A stretch of DNA of 7,116 bases from Actinomycetes bacterium (GCA_023388235.1 JAEWGQ010000109.1:1-7116), one strand, 5' to 3'; counted from the stretch's first letter, positions 1 to 5,422 are shown. The notes: generated by a model not told the origin, from the sequence alone. A program made the numbers and translations.

Positions 1-35
1 GCCCGGAGGAGCTCGGCGGCGGGGGTGCGCGGTGA
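1..35 (+). CDS. narH: 3' end of upstream gene, probably nitrate reductase beta subunit (partial)
   Basis: Only the last codons are present. Read in the frame that ends at the TGA at 33-35, the segment encodes PEELGGGGAR followed by stop. The TGA overlaps the GTG start of narJ (GTGA at 32-35), the kind of coupling seen again at the next junction. The identification as narH rests on the usual narG-narH-narJ-narI order, not on any conserved residue; a short Gly-rich, non-conserved C-terminus is compatible with NarH. If correct, the product would be the iron-sulfur electron-transfer subunit of the membrane-bound nitrate reductase. Confidence 0.45.
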   Translation, partial: PEELGGGGAR

Positions 36-724
36 ACCGCGTGCACCGGGCGGCGCTGGCCCGCCGGCTCGCGACGCCGGAGCACGCGCTCGTGCACCGG
101 GCCGCGGCGCTGCTGCTCGAGTACCCGTCGGACGAGCTGCTCGCCCTGCTGCCCGCGGTCCGCGCGGCGCTCGCGGACGTCCGCCCGGCGCTCGCGGCGC
201 CGCTGCTGCGGCTCGCCGACCACCTGGTCGCCCGGCCGGTGCCCGAGCTCGCCGCCGACTACGTCGCGACGTTCGACCTGCGGCGCCGGTGCAGCCTGTA
301 CCTGACGTACTACGCCTACGGGGACACCCGGCGGCGCGGGGTCGCGCTCGTCGAGGTCAAGCAGGCGTACCAGGGCGCGGGCTTCGAGCTCGCCGGCGAC
401 GAGCTGCCCGACCACCTCGCCGTCGTCCTGGAGCTCGCCGGCACGGGGGACGCCGACGGGCGCGCCGCCGGGATCGGGCTGCTCCTGACGCACCGCGCCG
501 GGCTCGAGCTGCTCCGCCTCGCGCTGCTGGACGCCGGGTCGCCGTGGGCGGACGCGCTCGTCGCGGTCTGCGCCACCCTGCCGGACCTCGGCGACGACGA
601 CCGCGCCGCCGTCGCGCGCCTGGCCGCCGAGGGGCCGCCGGACGAGGAGGTCGGGCTCGACCCGTACACCAGCCCGCGGACGGCCGAGGCCGTGGGCGCC
701 GCCCCGAGGGGAGCCGCGCGATGA
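32..724 (+). CDS. narJ: Nitrate reductase molybdenum cofactor assembly chaperone NarJ
   Basis: NarJ is a cytoplasmic, TorD/NarJ-family chaperone. It binds apo-NarG and holds it for insertion of the Mo-bis-MGD cofactor and iron-sulfur cluster before the NarGH complex docks on NarI; it is not part of the final enzyme. The 230-aa product is of normal family length and largely helical. It shows the family core motif around residues 77-102, where YVATFDLRRRCSLYLTYY is followed by GDTRRRG, and the ELPDHL motif at about 124-129. The C-terminus has a GLDPYTSP stretch, as I recall from actinobacterial NarJ proteins. The GTG at 32 is chosen because the preceding reading frame stops inside it (GTGA) and residue numbering fits the family. 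The 3' end overlaps narI by ATGA (721-724), so translation of narH, narJ and narI is probably coupled. Confidence 0.95.
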   Translation: MNRVHRAALARRLATPEHALVHRAAALLLEYPSDELLALLPAVRAALADVRPALAAPLLRLADHLVARPVPELAADYVATFDLRRRCSLYLTYYAYGDTRRRGVALVEVKQAYQGAGFELAGDELPDHLAVVLELAGTGDADGRAAGIGLLLTHRAGLELLRLALLDAGSPWADALVAVCATLPDLGDDDRAAVARLAAEGPPDEEVGLDPYTSPRTAEAVGAAPRGAAR

Positions 725-1467
725 CCAGCACGACCGACATCGTCCTCTGGGTCGTCATCCCGTACCTGTGCCTGGCCGTGTTCGTGCTCGGGCACGTCTG
801 GCGCTACCGGTACGACAAGTTCGGCTGGACCACGCGCTCCTCCCAGCTCTACGAGCGCCGGCTGCTGCGGTGGGCCAGCCCGCTGTTCCACTTCGGGATC
901 CTCGCGGTGTTCCTCGGGCACGTCATGGGGCTCGGCATCCCGGAGTCGTGGACGCAGGCCGTCGGGATGAGCGACGCCGTGTACCACTTCCTCGCGATCA
1001 CCATCGGGGCGGTCGCCGGGTTCTGCACCGTCGTCGGGCTGGTCCTGCTCATCTACCGCCGGCGCACCGTCGGCCCGGTGTTCCGGGCGACCACCCGCAT
1101 GGACAAGGTCATGTACCTGATGCTCGCGGTCGTCATCGCGCTCGGGATGTGGAACACCATCGCCGGGTCCGTGCTGAACCTCGGCGGCGACTACGACTAC
1201 CGCGAGGGCGTGTCCGTCTGGTTCCGCGGCATCTTCCGGTTCGACCTGCACCCCGAGCTGATGGCCGAGGCGCCGCTGGGCTTCCAGCTGCACGGCATGG
1301 CCGCGATGCTGCTGTTCGCGCTGTGGCCGTTCACGCGGCTCGTGCACGTGTTCAGCGTCCCGCTCGGCTACCTCTGGCGGCCCTACGTCGTGTACCGGTC
1401 CCGCCCCGACCGCCTCGGGACGCGACCCGCCGAACGGGGTTGGGAGCGCGTCGACCAGCGCCGGTAA
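721..1467 (+). CDS. narI: Respiratory nitrate reductase gamma subunit (cytochrome b, NarI)
   Basis: NarI is the membrane-anchor di-haem cytochrome b of the NarGHI nitrate reductase. It oxidises quinol at the outer face and passes electrons through two b haems to NarH and NarG. The 248-aa product matches the family in length and has five hydrophobic segments, at roughly residues 6-26, 52-72, 88-112, 129-150 and 187-206. Four histidines sit where the axial haem ligands are expected: His57 (PLFHFG) and His67 (LGHVMG) in helix 2, and His191 (QLHGMA) and His209 (RLVHVFS) in helix 5. The pairs resemble those of E. coli NarI (56/66 and 187/205). The C-terminal tail is basic and presumably cytoplasmic. 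The ATG at 721 overlaps the narJ stop, so narI is coupled to it. Its stop codon TAA (1465-1467) also starts a -10-like hexamer for the next gene. Confidence 0.96.
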   Translation: MTSTTDIVLWVVIPYLCLAVFVLGHVWRYRYDKFGWTTRSSQLYERRLLRWASPLFHFGILAVFLGHVMGLGIPESWTQAVGMSDAVYHFLAITIGAVAGFCTVVGLVLLIYRRRTVGPVFRATTRMDKVMYLMLAVVIALGMWNTIAGSVLNLGGDYDYREGVSVWFRGIFRFDLHPELMAEAPLGFQLHGMAAMLLFALWPFTRLVHVFSVPLGYLWRPYVVYRSRPDRLGTRPAERGWERVDQRR

Positions 1468-1470
1468 CGT
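1465..1470 (+). promoter_or_regulatory. Candidate -10 element for a near-leaderless DUF6457 transcript
   Basis: The hexamer TAACGT fits the actinobacterial TAnnnT -10 pattern and lies seven bases before the ATG at 1478. That would place transcription initiation at or one base before the start codon. No good Shine-Dalgarno precedes the ATG, which agrees with leaderless translation. A poor -35-like TTGGGA lies at 1440-1445 with a 19-base spacer. The first three bases of the hexamer are the narI stop codon, so TA is forced there and the match could be chance. Confidence 0.4.
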
Positions 1471-1477
1471 GCGGCCC

Positions 1478-1822
1478 ATGAGCGAGATCGCGCAGTGGCT
1501 GGCCCAGGTGTCCCGGGAGCTCGACCTCCCCGACGAGGTCGCGGACGGGGTGACCGGGCCGGTGCTCGACCTGGTGCGGGACGTCGCGCACGGCGTGAAC
1601 CGGCCGTCCGGGCCGCTGACGGCCTACCTGGTCGGGGTCGCCGCCGGCGCTGCCGCCGCCTCCGCGGCCGGGGCCGCCGGGACGGGTGCCGGGCAGCCGG
1701 ACGTGCGTACCGTCGTCGAGCGGACCGTCGCGGACGTCGCGCGGGTGCAGGGGCTGGTCGCCGCGCACGAGGCTGCGCAGGACGCGGGGCACGCAGCGGG
1801 GCACGACCCCGCCGCGGGCTGA
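1478..1822 (+). CDS. DUF6457 domain-containing protein, probably linked to molybdenum cofactor
   Basis: This is a small 114-aa protein. Residues 4-57 look like the DUF6457 domain of actinobacteria: a WLAQVSRELDL helix, then LDLVRDVAHGVNRPSGPLTAYLVG. In that family a helix ending in RDVAHGV is followed by an R-P-x-x-P-L-T motif, here at about residues 42-49. To my knowledge the domain occurs alone or fused to MobA-type nucleotidyltransferases, which suggests, without proof, a role in molybdenum cofactor maturation. The position between narI and moaA fits that idea. Residues 54-72 are Ala/Gly-rich and could be mistaken for a membrane helix, but are more likely a linker. A second helical part follows at 75-100 and the tail is low complexity. 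The ATG at 1478 is preferred to a GTG at 1469 because the domain begins close to it and a -10-like hexamer lies just upstream. Biochemical function is unknown. Confidence 0.82.
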   Translation: MSEIAQWLAQVSRELDLPDEVADGVTGPVLDLVRDVAHGVNRPSGPLTAYLVGVAAGAAAASAAGAAGTGAGQPDVRTVVERTVADVARVQGLVAAHEAAQDAGHAAGHDPAAG

Positions 1823-1829
1823 CCGGCGC

Positions 1830-2912
1830 TCAGCCGCCGATCGCGCTCATCGGCCGGTCGGGCTGCCGGAAGCCGGGCCGGTCGATGCCGTGCCCTGCGC
1901 GCTTGCGTGCGAACGCCCGCGCCCACACCGCCGCCACCTCGGCGTCGTCCGCCCCGCCGCGCAGCAGCGCGCGCAGGTCCGTCTCGTGCCGCGCGAACAG
2001 GCAGTCGCGCATCTGACCGTCCGCGGTGAGGCGGACCCGGTCGCAGTCCTCGCAGAACGGGCGCGTGACCGACGCGATCACGCCCACGACCCCCACCGGC
2101 GCGCCGTCCTCGACCACCGTCCACGTCTGTGCGGGCGCCGACCCGCGCGCCCCGGGGTCCGTCGGCTCCAGCGTCAGCTCCGCGCGCAGGGCCGCCAGCG
2201 TCTCGTCCGCCGTGACCATGTCGGTGGCGTCCCAGGCGTCGTGCGGCCCCAGCGGCATCTGCTCGATGAACCGCAGCTGGTAGCCCTCCGCCAGCGCCCA
2301 GCGCAGCAGCCGCGGGCCCTCGTCGTCGTTGACCCCGCGCATCAGCACGGCGTTCACCTTGACCGGTGACAGCCCCGCGTCCCGGGCCGCCGCGAGCCCC
2401 GCCAGGACGTCCGGCAGCCGGTCCCGGCGGGCGATCCGGGCGTAGCGCTCGCGGTCGAGGGAGTCCAGCGACACGTTGACCCGGCCCAGCCCCGCCGCCG
2501 CGAGGCCCTCGACCCGGTGCGCCAGCCCCAGCCCGTTCGTCGTGAGCGACGTCAGCGGCGGCGTGCCCGCGGCCGTCCGCAGCCGCGTCGTGCCCGCCAC
2601 GATCCGCTCCAGCCCGCGCCGCAGCAGCGGCTCCCCGCCGGTGAACCGCACCTCGGTCACGCCCAGCCGCTGCACCGCCACCGCGATCAGCCGCAGCACC
2701 TCGTCGTCGGACAGCACGTCGTCGCCCGGCAGCCAGTCGAAGCCCTCCGCCGGCATGCAGTACGTGCAGCGCAGGTTGCACCGGTCGGTCAGCGAGACCC
2801 GCAGGTCGCGCCCCACCCGGCCGAACCGGTCGACCAGGCGGTCCGCGGCGGCGTCCGGTGCGGCACCCGCGCGCGGGGGCACGTCGGGCAGGCCCAGGTC
2901 GACGACGTCCAC
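1830..2912 (-). CDS. moaA: GTP 3',8-cyclase MoaA (molybdenum cofactor biosynthesis, radical SAM)
   Basis: MoaA is the radical-SAM enzyme that converts GTP to 3',8-cyclo-GTP, the first step of molybdopterin synthesis, with MoaC acting next. With the GTG start at 2912 the protein is 360 aa. It carries the N-terminal SAM cluster motif CNLRCTYC (Cys45, 49, 52), the FTGGEP motif (about 90-95), SLTTNG (122-127), NVSLDSLD (146-153) and the second cluster motif FCEDC followed by 13 residues and Cys (Cys287, 290, 304). The C-terminus ends in Gly-Gly, needed for GTP cyclisation in characterised MoaA. The frame stays open to an ATG at 3077, but that would add 55 Pro/Ala/Ser-rich residues made from a tandem repeat. 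The start at 2912 is chosen because LGLPDVPPR begins shortly after it, as in relatives, and a TACGCT hexamer sits exactly six bases upstream. No moaC or moaE lies in the window. The gene converges on DUF6457. Confidence 0.96.
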   Translation of the reverse strand: MDVVDLGLPDVPPRAGAAPDAAADRLVDRFGRVGRDLRVSLTDRCNLRCTYCMPAEGFDWLPGDDVLSDDEVLRLIAVAVQRLGVTEVRFTGGEPLLRRGLERIVAGTTRLRTAAGTPPLTSLTTNGLGLAHRVEGLAAAGLGRVNVSLDSLDRERYARIARRDRLPDVLAGLAAARDAGLSPVKVNAVLMRGVNDDEGPRLLRWALAEGYQLRFIEQMPLGPHDAWDATDMVTADETLAALRAELTLEPTDPGARGSAPAQTWTVVEDGAPVGVVGVIASVTRPFCEDCDRVRLTADGQMRDCLFARHETDLRALLRGGADDAEVAAVWARAFARKRAGHGIDRPGFRQPDRPMSAIGG

Positions 2913-2918
2913 CGCCCG

Positions 2919-2924
2919 AGCGTA
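2919..2924 (-). promoter_or_regulatory. moaA: Candidate -10 element for leaderless moaA transcript
   Basis: On the minus strand the sequence reads TACGCT, then six bases (CGGGCG), then the GTG start codon of moaA. This fits TAnnnT at -12 to -7 with initiation on the G of the start codon. There is no convincing Shine-Dalgarno, and no clear -35 box was found about 17 bases further upstream. The match supports the chosen start over the longer reading frame. Confidence 0.5.
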
Positions 2925-2976
2925 CGCACGCCCCCGGCGGTCCGGCGCGTCGGGGCGCGTCGGGGAGCGGTGGTGC

Positions 2977-3051
2977 GACGGGGCCGCGGGCGACTTGGCC
3001 CCGGGCGACGGGGCTGCCGGCGACGGGACCGCTGGCGACGGGGCGGCAGGG
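2977..3051. repeat. Five imperfect 15-bp tandem repeats between moaA and the ydeI-like gene
   Basis: Five consecutive 15-base units begin at 2977, 2992, 3007, 3022 and 3037. The consensus is GACGGGGCYGCSGGC; the second unit is the most diverged. Because 15 is a multiple of three, the minus-strand frame continuing upstream from moaA reads as repeated Pro-Ser-Pro-Ala-like units. The array lies inside the divergent intergenic region, upstream of both proposed promoters. It could be a slipped-strand minisatellite or, less likely, an extended MoaA N-terminus. Confidence 0.75.
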
Positions 3052-3121
3052 CGGAGCGACAGCGAGGCCGGTGGCACGGCGCGGACGTGCCGGGCGGCGG
3101 CGCGGTGTCGGTGGGCTGCCG

Positions 3122-3127
3122 TACGGT
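3122..3127 (+). promoter_or_regulatory. Candidate -10 element for leaderless ydeI-like transcript
   Basis: TACGGT is followed by six bases (CGGGGC) and then the GTG start at 3134. The spacing equals that seen at moaA and suggests initiation at the start codon. No clear -35 box is visible. The short G-rich spacer could instead act as a weak Shine-Dalgarno, but it is too close to the start. Confidence 0.48.
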
Positions 3128-3133
3128 CGGGGC

Positions 3134-3700
3134 GTGCCGACCGACGACGCGACGCCCACGCTCACCGTCCCCGACGCCGCCGCGTGGCGCGCGTGGCTCG
3201 ACGCCCACGAGGACGCCTCCGACGGCGTCTGGCTCGTGCTCGCCCGCAAGGGCACCGTCGACCCGACGTCCCTGACGTACGCGCAGGCGCTCGACGAGGC
3301 GCTCTGCTCCGGGTGGATCGACGGGCAGAAGCGGTCGCGGGACGCCACCACGTTCCTCCAGCGGTTCACGCCCCGCCGCGCCCGGTCCCTCTGGTCCGCC
3401 CGGAACGTCGAGCACGTCGCACGCCTCGTCGCCGACGGCCGCATGCGCCCCCGCGGCCAGGCCGAGGTCGACCGCGCCCAGGTCGACGGACGCTGGGACC
3501 GGGCCTACGCGGGGTCCGCCGCCGCCGAGGTCCCCGACGACCTGCTCGCCGCGCTCGACGCCGTGCCCGGCGCGCGCGACCGGTTCGAGGCCCTCACCCG
3601 GCAGCAGCGGTACTCCGTGCTGCACCCCCTCATGACCGCCGCGACCCCCGAGGCCCGCGCGACCCGGCTGGCGCGCGCCGTGGCGGCGCTGGCGGGCTGA
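3134..3700 (+). CDS. YdeI/OmpD-associated (OmdA) family protein
   Basis: The 188-aa product matches the YdeI/OmpD-associated family, soluble proteins of about 190-200 aa that are widespread in bacteria. Their biochemical role is not established, although links to envelope stress and peptide resistance have been reported for some. Family signatures are DGVWLVLARKG (residues 30-40), SLTYAQALDEALCSGWIDGQ (46-65), the basic FTPRRARSLWSARN (78-91), and a C-terminal helical OmdA-type region starting VPDDLLAALD (133-142) that ends in a basic helix. There is no signal peptide or membrane segment. The GTG at 3134 is chosen because it gives family length and follows a -10-like hexamer by six bases. The frame remains open upstream to 2858, but those residues come from moaA antisense and from the 15-bp repeats. 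It diverges from moaA and shows no obvious functional tie to its neighbours. Confidence 0.9.
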   Translation: MPTDDATPTLTVPDAAAWRAWLDAHEDASDGVWLVLARKGTVDPTSLTYAQALDEALCSGWIDGQKRSRDATTFLQRFTPRRARSLWSARNVEHVARLVADGRMRPRGQAEVDRAQVDGRWDRAYAGSAAAEVPDDLLAALDAVPGARDRFEALTRQQRYSVLHPLMTAATPEARATRLARAVAALAG

Positions 3701-3728
3701 CCCGGCACCAGCGCAGCGCGGTCCGGGC

Positions 3729-3771
3729 CCCGCTGGGGCGGGCGGCCCTCGCGGGCCCCCGCTGAGGCGGG
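3729..3771 (+). terminator. Pair of similar hairpins after the ydeI-like gene, possible terminator
   Basis: Two copies of a short stem, CCCGC with a four-base loop and GCGGG, lie at 3729-3742 (loop TGGG) and 3758-3771 (loop TGAG), 29 bases apart. Each is embedded in a GGGCCCC-like context. They begin 28 bases after the stop of the ydeI-like gene. There is no T-tract, which is common for actinobacterial terminators but leaves the call weak. Short GC stems also arise by chance in this composition. Confidence 0.3.
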
Positions 3772-3773
3772 CC

Positions 3774-3959
3774 CCCGGGGTGCGCCCGGCCGCCCTCCTA
3801 TGGGGCCCGGCCCTCCTCTGGCGCTCGGCCCTTCGTAGGCGCCCGCCCCTTGCGTGGTGCATGCGCTCGCGGGCCCGGGGTGCGCCCGGCCGTCCTCTGG
3901 CGCTCGGCCCTTCGTCGGGCGCCCGCCCCTCGCGTGGTGCATCCGCCCGCGGCCCCGAG
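3774..3959. repeat. Imperfect tandem duplication, units of about 100 and 80 bp
   Basis: The 19-base string CCCGGGGTGCGCCCGGCCG occurs at 3774-3792 and again at 3874-3892. A second shared block starting CCTCTGGCGCTCGGCCCTTC occurs at 3815 and 3894. It runs on through GCGCCCGCCCC, CGTGGTGCAT and a GC-rich end, with one indel and a few substitutions. The first unit carries about 21 extra bases between the two blocks. A degenerate third start (CCCGAGCGCGCCCG) follows near 3954. No transposase or terminal inverted repeats are visible. Confidence 0.75.
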
Positions 3960-4035
3960 CGCGCCCGTCCCTGTCCTCAGCGCGCCCGGCCCCGCTCTTG
4001 GTGCCGGCTGGGACGGGCGTGGGGCGCTCCTCGTT

Positions 4036-4095
4036 CGTGAGTGGAGAGTTCGGCCAGGACACGCCGAGCGTGTTGGGCAGAACCCTCCACTCACG
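4036..4095. repeat. 60-bp imperfect palindrome, possible dispersed intergenic element or stem-loop
   Basis: The outer arms are 4036-4051 (CGTGAGTGGAGAGTTC) and 4080-4095 (GAACCCTCCACTCACG), which are complementary at 15 of 16 positions. The inside continues as a shorter paired region ending in ACACG (4059-4063), a five-base loop CCGAG, and CGTGT (4069-4073). The sequence is less GC-biased than its surroundings and stands out from the local repeats. It could be a transcript stem-loop acting as a bidirectional terminator, a protein-binding palindrome, or a REP/MITE-like dispersed element. No T-tract follows. Confidence 0.75.
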
Positions 4096-4215
4096 GGCGG
4101 GGTCGGCGCCGGACCGGGTGGGGGTGTTCGGGTGTCGTCAGGGAGCGGGGCGGGGGCGCACGGGAACCGTGAGGATCGCCGCCGGGTCCGGGCGGCGGGT
4201 GTGGGCTGCTGGCGT

Positions 4216-4256
4216 GCCCCCGCGCGGGGCCGCCGGGCGCCGTCGGGGCGCCCGGC
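4216..4256 (+). promoter_or_regulatory. Two consecutive GC hairpins in the leader of the DUF4118 gene
   Basis: GCCCC and GGGGC pair at 4216-4220 and 4226-4230 around a five-base loop. Directly after, a perfect 10-bp stem GCCGGGCGCC / GGCGCCCGGC spans 4232-4256 with loop GTCGG. The second hairpin ends nine bases before the GGAGG ribosome binding site. If transcribed it would be a very stable structure near the translation start and might influence expression. No known riboswitch or RNA thermometer class was recognised. Confidence 0.45.
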
Positions 4257-4265
4257 TCGACGATC

Positions 4266-4270
4266 GGAGG
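4266..4270 (+). promoter_or_regulatory. Shine-Dalgarno GGAGG for the DUF4118 gene
   Basis: GGAGG is followed by six bases and the GTG at 4277, near ideal spacing. It decides the start within a much longer open frame that extends back to 3854. It is the only textbook ribosome binding site in the window outside the nar region. Confidence 0.8.
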
Positions 4271-4276
4271 CGCACC

Positions 4277-5419
4277 GTGCCCACCACCACCGCGACCACG
4301 GGACCGGCACCCGGCCCGACCGACGAGGGACCCGCCGTGCCGCGCCGGTCCGCGGTGCTCGGGCTCGCGCTCCTGGCGCCGCCGGCGGTGGCGGGCGGCC
4401 TGCACCTGCTCGGCGACCGCGTGGCGCCCGCGACGGCGGTGCTCGTGCTGGTGCTGGTGGTCGTGGCGGCCTCGGCAGCCGGGCTGCGGAGCGCCGGGGC
4501 GCTCGCGGCGCTGTCCGCGGGGGTGTCGTTCGACTACTTCCTGGTGAGCCCGCGGCTCAGCCTGACGATCGCGGACCCGAACGAGGTCGGCCTCACGGCC
4601 CTGCTGCTGGTCACCGGGCTGGCGGTGAGCGAGCTGGCGCTCTGGGGCCGGCGGCAGCAGGCGCGCGCGGGGCGCCGGGCCGGCTACCTGGACGGCGTGC
4701 TCGGCACGGCCGACGCCCTCGACGTGGCTCCCGAGCGGCTCGCGGCGCAGGTCGCCCGCCGGCTCGTGGACGTGCTCGAGGTCGCGGACTGCCGGTTCGA
4801 GCCGCGCGGCGTGCGCGGGCGCGCGTCCAGCGCCACCACGCTGCACCGGGACGGCTCCGTCACGCGGTACGGAGCGCCCGTCGACGTGGCCTGGGAAGGA
4901 CTGCCCACCGACGACCTCGTCGCGCTGGAGGTGGTGCACGCGGGGGTCGGGCACGGCCGGTTCCTGCTCGCGGCCTCGACGCGGGTCGTCCGGCCGTCGC
5001 CGCTGCAGCTCCGGGTGGCGGGCCTGCTCGCCGACCAGGTCGCGCGGGCGTTCGCGGCCGCGGACGAGGGGACGGGCGCCCGCACGGCGAGCGCCCGCAC
5101 CACGGGCGCCGCGGCGCCGGCCCCCGCGGTCCCCGGACGGGAGCCCGGCCCGGCCGTCCGGCGGGACTCCGGCCGGGGTGCGGGGCGGGACTCCGGTCAG
5201 AGCGCCGGACGGGACCGGGGTCAGGGTGCGGGGCGGGACTCCGGTCAGGTCGCGGGGCGGGACCGTGGTCAAGGCGTGGGGCGGGACCAGGGTCAGGGTG
5301 CCGGGCGGGACTCCGGTCAGGGCGCGGGGCGGGGCCAGGGCCAGCGTGCCGGGCGGGACCCCGGCCAGGGCGCGGGGCGGGGCCAGGGCCCGGTCGCCGG
5401 GCGGGGCGCCCCGCGGTAG
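4277..5419 (+). CDS. DUF4118 (KdpD-like) membrane protein with GAF-like domain and 8-residue repeat tail
   Basis: The 380-aa product begins with a Thr/Pro-rich cytoplasmic segment (1-22). Four closely spaced hydrophobic stretches follow at about 25-45, 52-70, 73-90 and 104-123. The motif SFDYFLVSPRLSLTIADPNE (84-103) is typical of the DUF4118 region, the four-helix membrane unit of KdpD-type histidine kinases. Residues 135-262 form a soluble alpha/beta region, resembling the GAF-like part that follows DUF4118 in actinobacterial proteins. No kinase H-box, N-box or ATP-binding motifs are present, so this is not a complete sensor kinase. From about 285 a disordered, Gly/Arg/Asp/Gln-rich tail consists of repeats such as GAGRDSGQ up to the last codon. 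The likely role is a membrane-bound sensory or scaffold protein; ligand and partners are unknown. The start is set by GGAGG at 4266-4270. The ligD-like gene begins nine bases after the stop. Confidence 0.85.
   Translation: MPTTTATTGPAPGPTDEGPAVPRRSAVLGLALLAPPAVAGGLHLLGDRVAPATAVLVLVLVVVAASAAGLRSAGALAALSAGVSFDYFLVSPRLSLTIADPNEVGLTALLLVTGLAVSELALWGRRQQARAGRRAGYLDGVLGTADALDVAPERLAAQVARRLVDVLEVADCRFEPRGVRGRASSATTLHRDGSVTRYGAPVDVAWEGLPTDDLVALEVVHAGVGHGRFLLAASTRVVRPSPLQLRVAGLLADQVARAFAAADEGTGARTASARTTGAAAPAPAVPGREPGPAVRRDSGRGAGRDSGQSAGRDRGQGAGRDSGQVAGRDRGQGVGRDQGQGAGRDSGQGAGRGQGQRAGRDPGQGAGRGQGPVAGRGAPR
5129..5416 (+). repeat. 24-bp coding tandem repeat array (8-residue repeats)
   Basis: Ten clear 24-base units start at 5177 and repeat with no indel to 5416, immediately before the TAG stop; two more diverged units precede them (from 5129 and 5153). 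Units 1 and 3 (5177-5200 and 5225-5248) are identical, and the rest differ at a few positions. The encoded units are GAGRDSGQ, SAGRDRGQ, GAGRDSGQ, VAGRDRGQ, GVGRDQGQ, GAGRDSGQ, GAGRGQGQ, RAGRDPGQ, GAGRGQGP and VAGRGAPR. Upstream units are the most degenerate and later ones drift, as expected for slippage-driven expansion. Copy number probably varies among strains. Confidence 0.93.
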
Positions 5420-5422
5420 AAC
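5417..5422 (+). promoter_or_regulatory. Possible -10 element for a leaderless ligD-like transcript
   Basis: TAGAAC is followed by six bases (GGGCGG) and the ATG at 5429, the same spacing as at moaA and the ydeI-like gene. The last base is C rather than T, so the match is weaker. The first three bases are the TAG stop of the DUF4118 gene. No -35 is evident because the upstream bases are repeat sequence. Readthrough from the upstream gene is an equally good explanation for expression. Confidence 0.33.

Larger units (their letters stand above)
3701..4276. other. 576-bp intergenic region rich in repeats and hairpins
   Basis: No convincing gene was found here. Open frames cross it on both strands, but they lack family motifs and are explained by the scarcity of stop codons at this GC content. 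What it holds, in order, is a pair of similar hairpins near 3729-3771, a tandem duplication from 3774 to about 3959, a C-rich stretch to about 4020, a 60-bp palindrome at 4036-4095, and two GC hairpins at 4216-4256 just before the ribosome binding site of the DUF4118 gene. A promoter for that gene probably lies between 4096 and 4215, but no clear -35/-10 pair could be assigned. Confidence 0.8.

Noticed and set aside
1531..1660. Ala/Gly-rich stretch of the DUF6457 protein as a transmembrane helix
   Set aside because: It consists mainly of Ala and Gly with few large hydrophobic residues and follows the soluble domain motif. A flexible linker is more likely.
2913..3077. N-terminal extension of MoaA to an ATG at 3077
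   Set aside because: The added residues come from the 15-bp repeats and lack conservation features. The GTG at 2912 fits the family start and has a -10-like hexamer six bases upstream.
1624..3444. A 606-codon minus-strand frame overlapping moaA in another frame and the ydeI-like gene
   Set aside because: Its composition is low complexity (Ala, Gly, Arg, Pro), and moaA's cysteine motifs are in a different frame. It is a shadow.
3774..4095. CRISPR array or transposable element in the repeat-rich intergenic region
   Set aside because: There are no regularly spaced short repeats with unique spacers, no cas genes, no transposase, and no terminal inverted repeats bounding the duplicated units.
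4163..4190. GGAAC at 4163 followed about 17 bases later by GGTCC, resembling an ECF sigma promoter
   Set aside because: The -10 half does not match the CGTC-type consensus well, and GC-rich sequence yields such half-matches by chance.
3854..4276. Upstream extension of the DUF4118 reading frame
   Set aside because: It runs through the tandem duplication, the palindrome and the leader hairpins. The GGAGG site points to the GTG at 4277.
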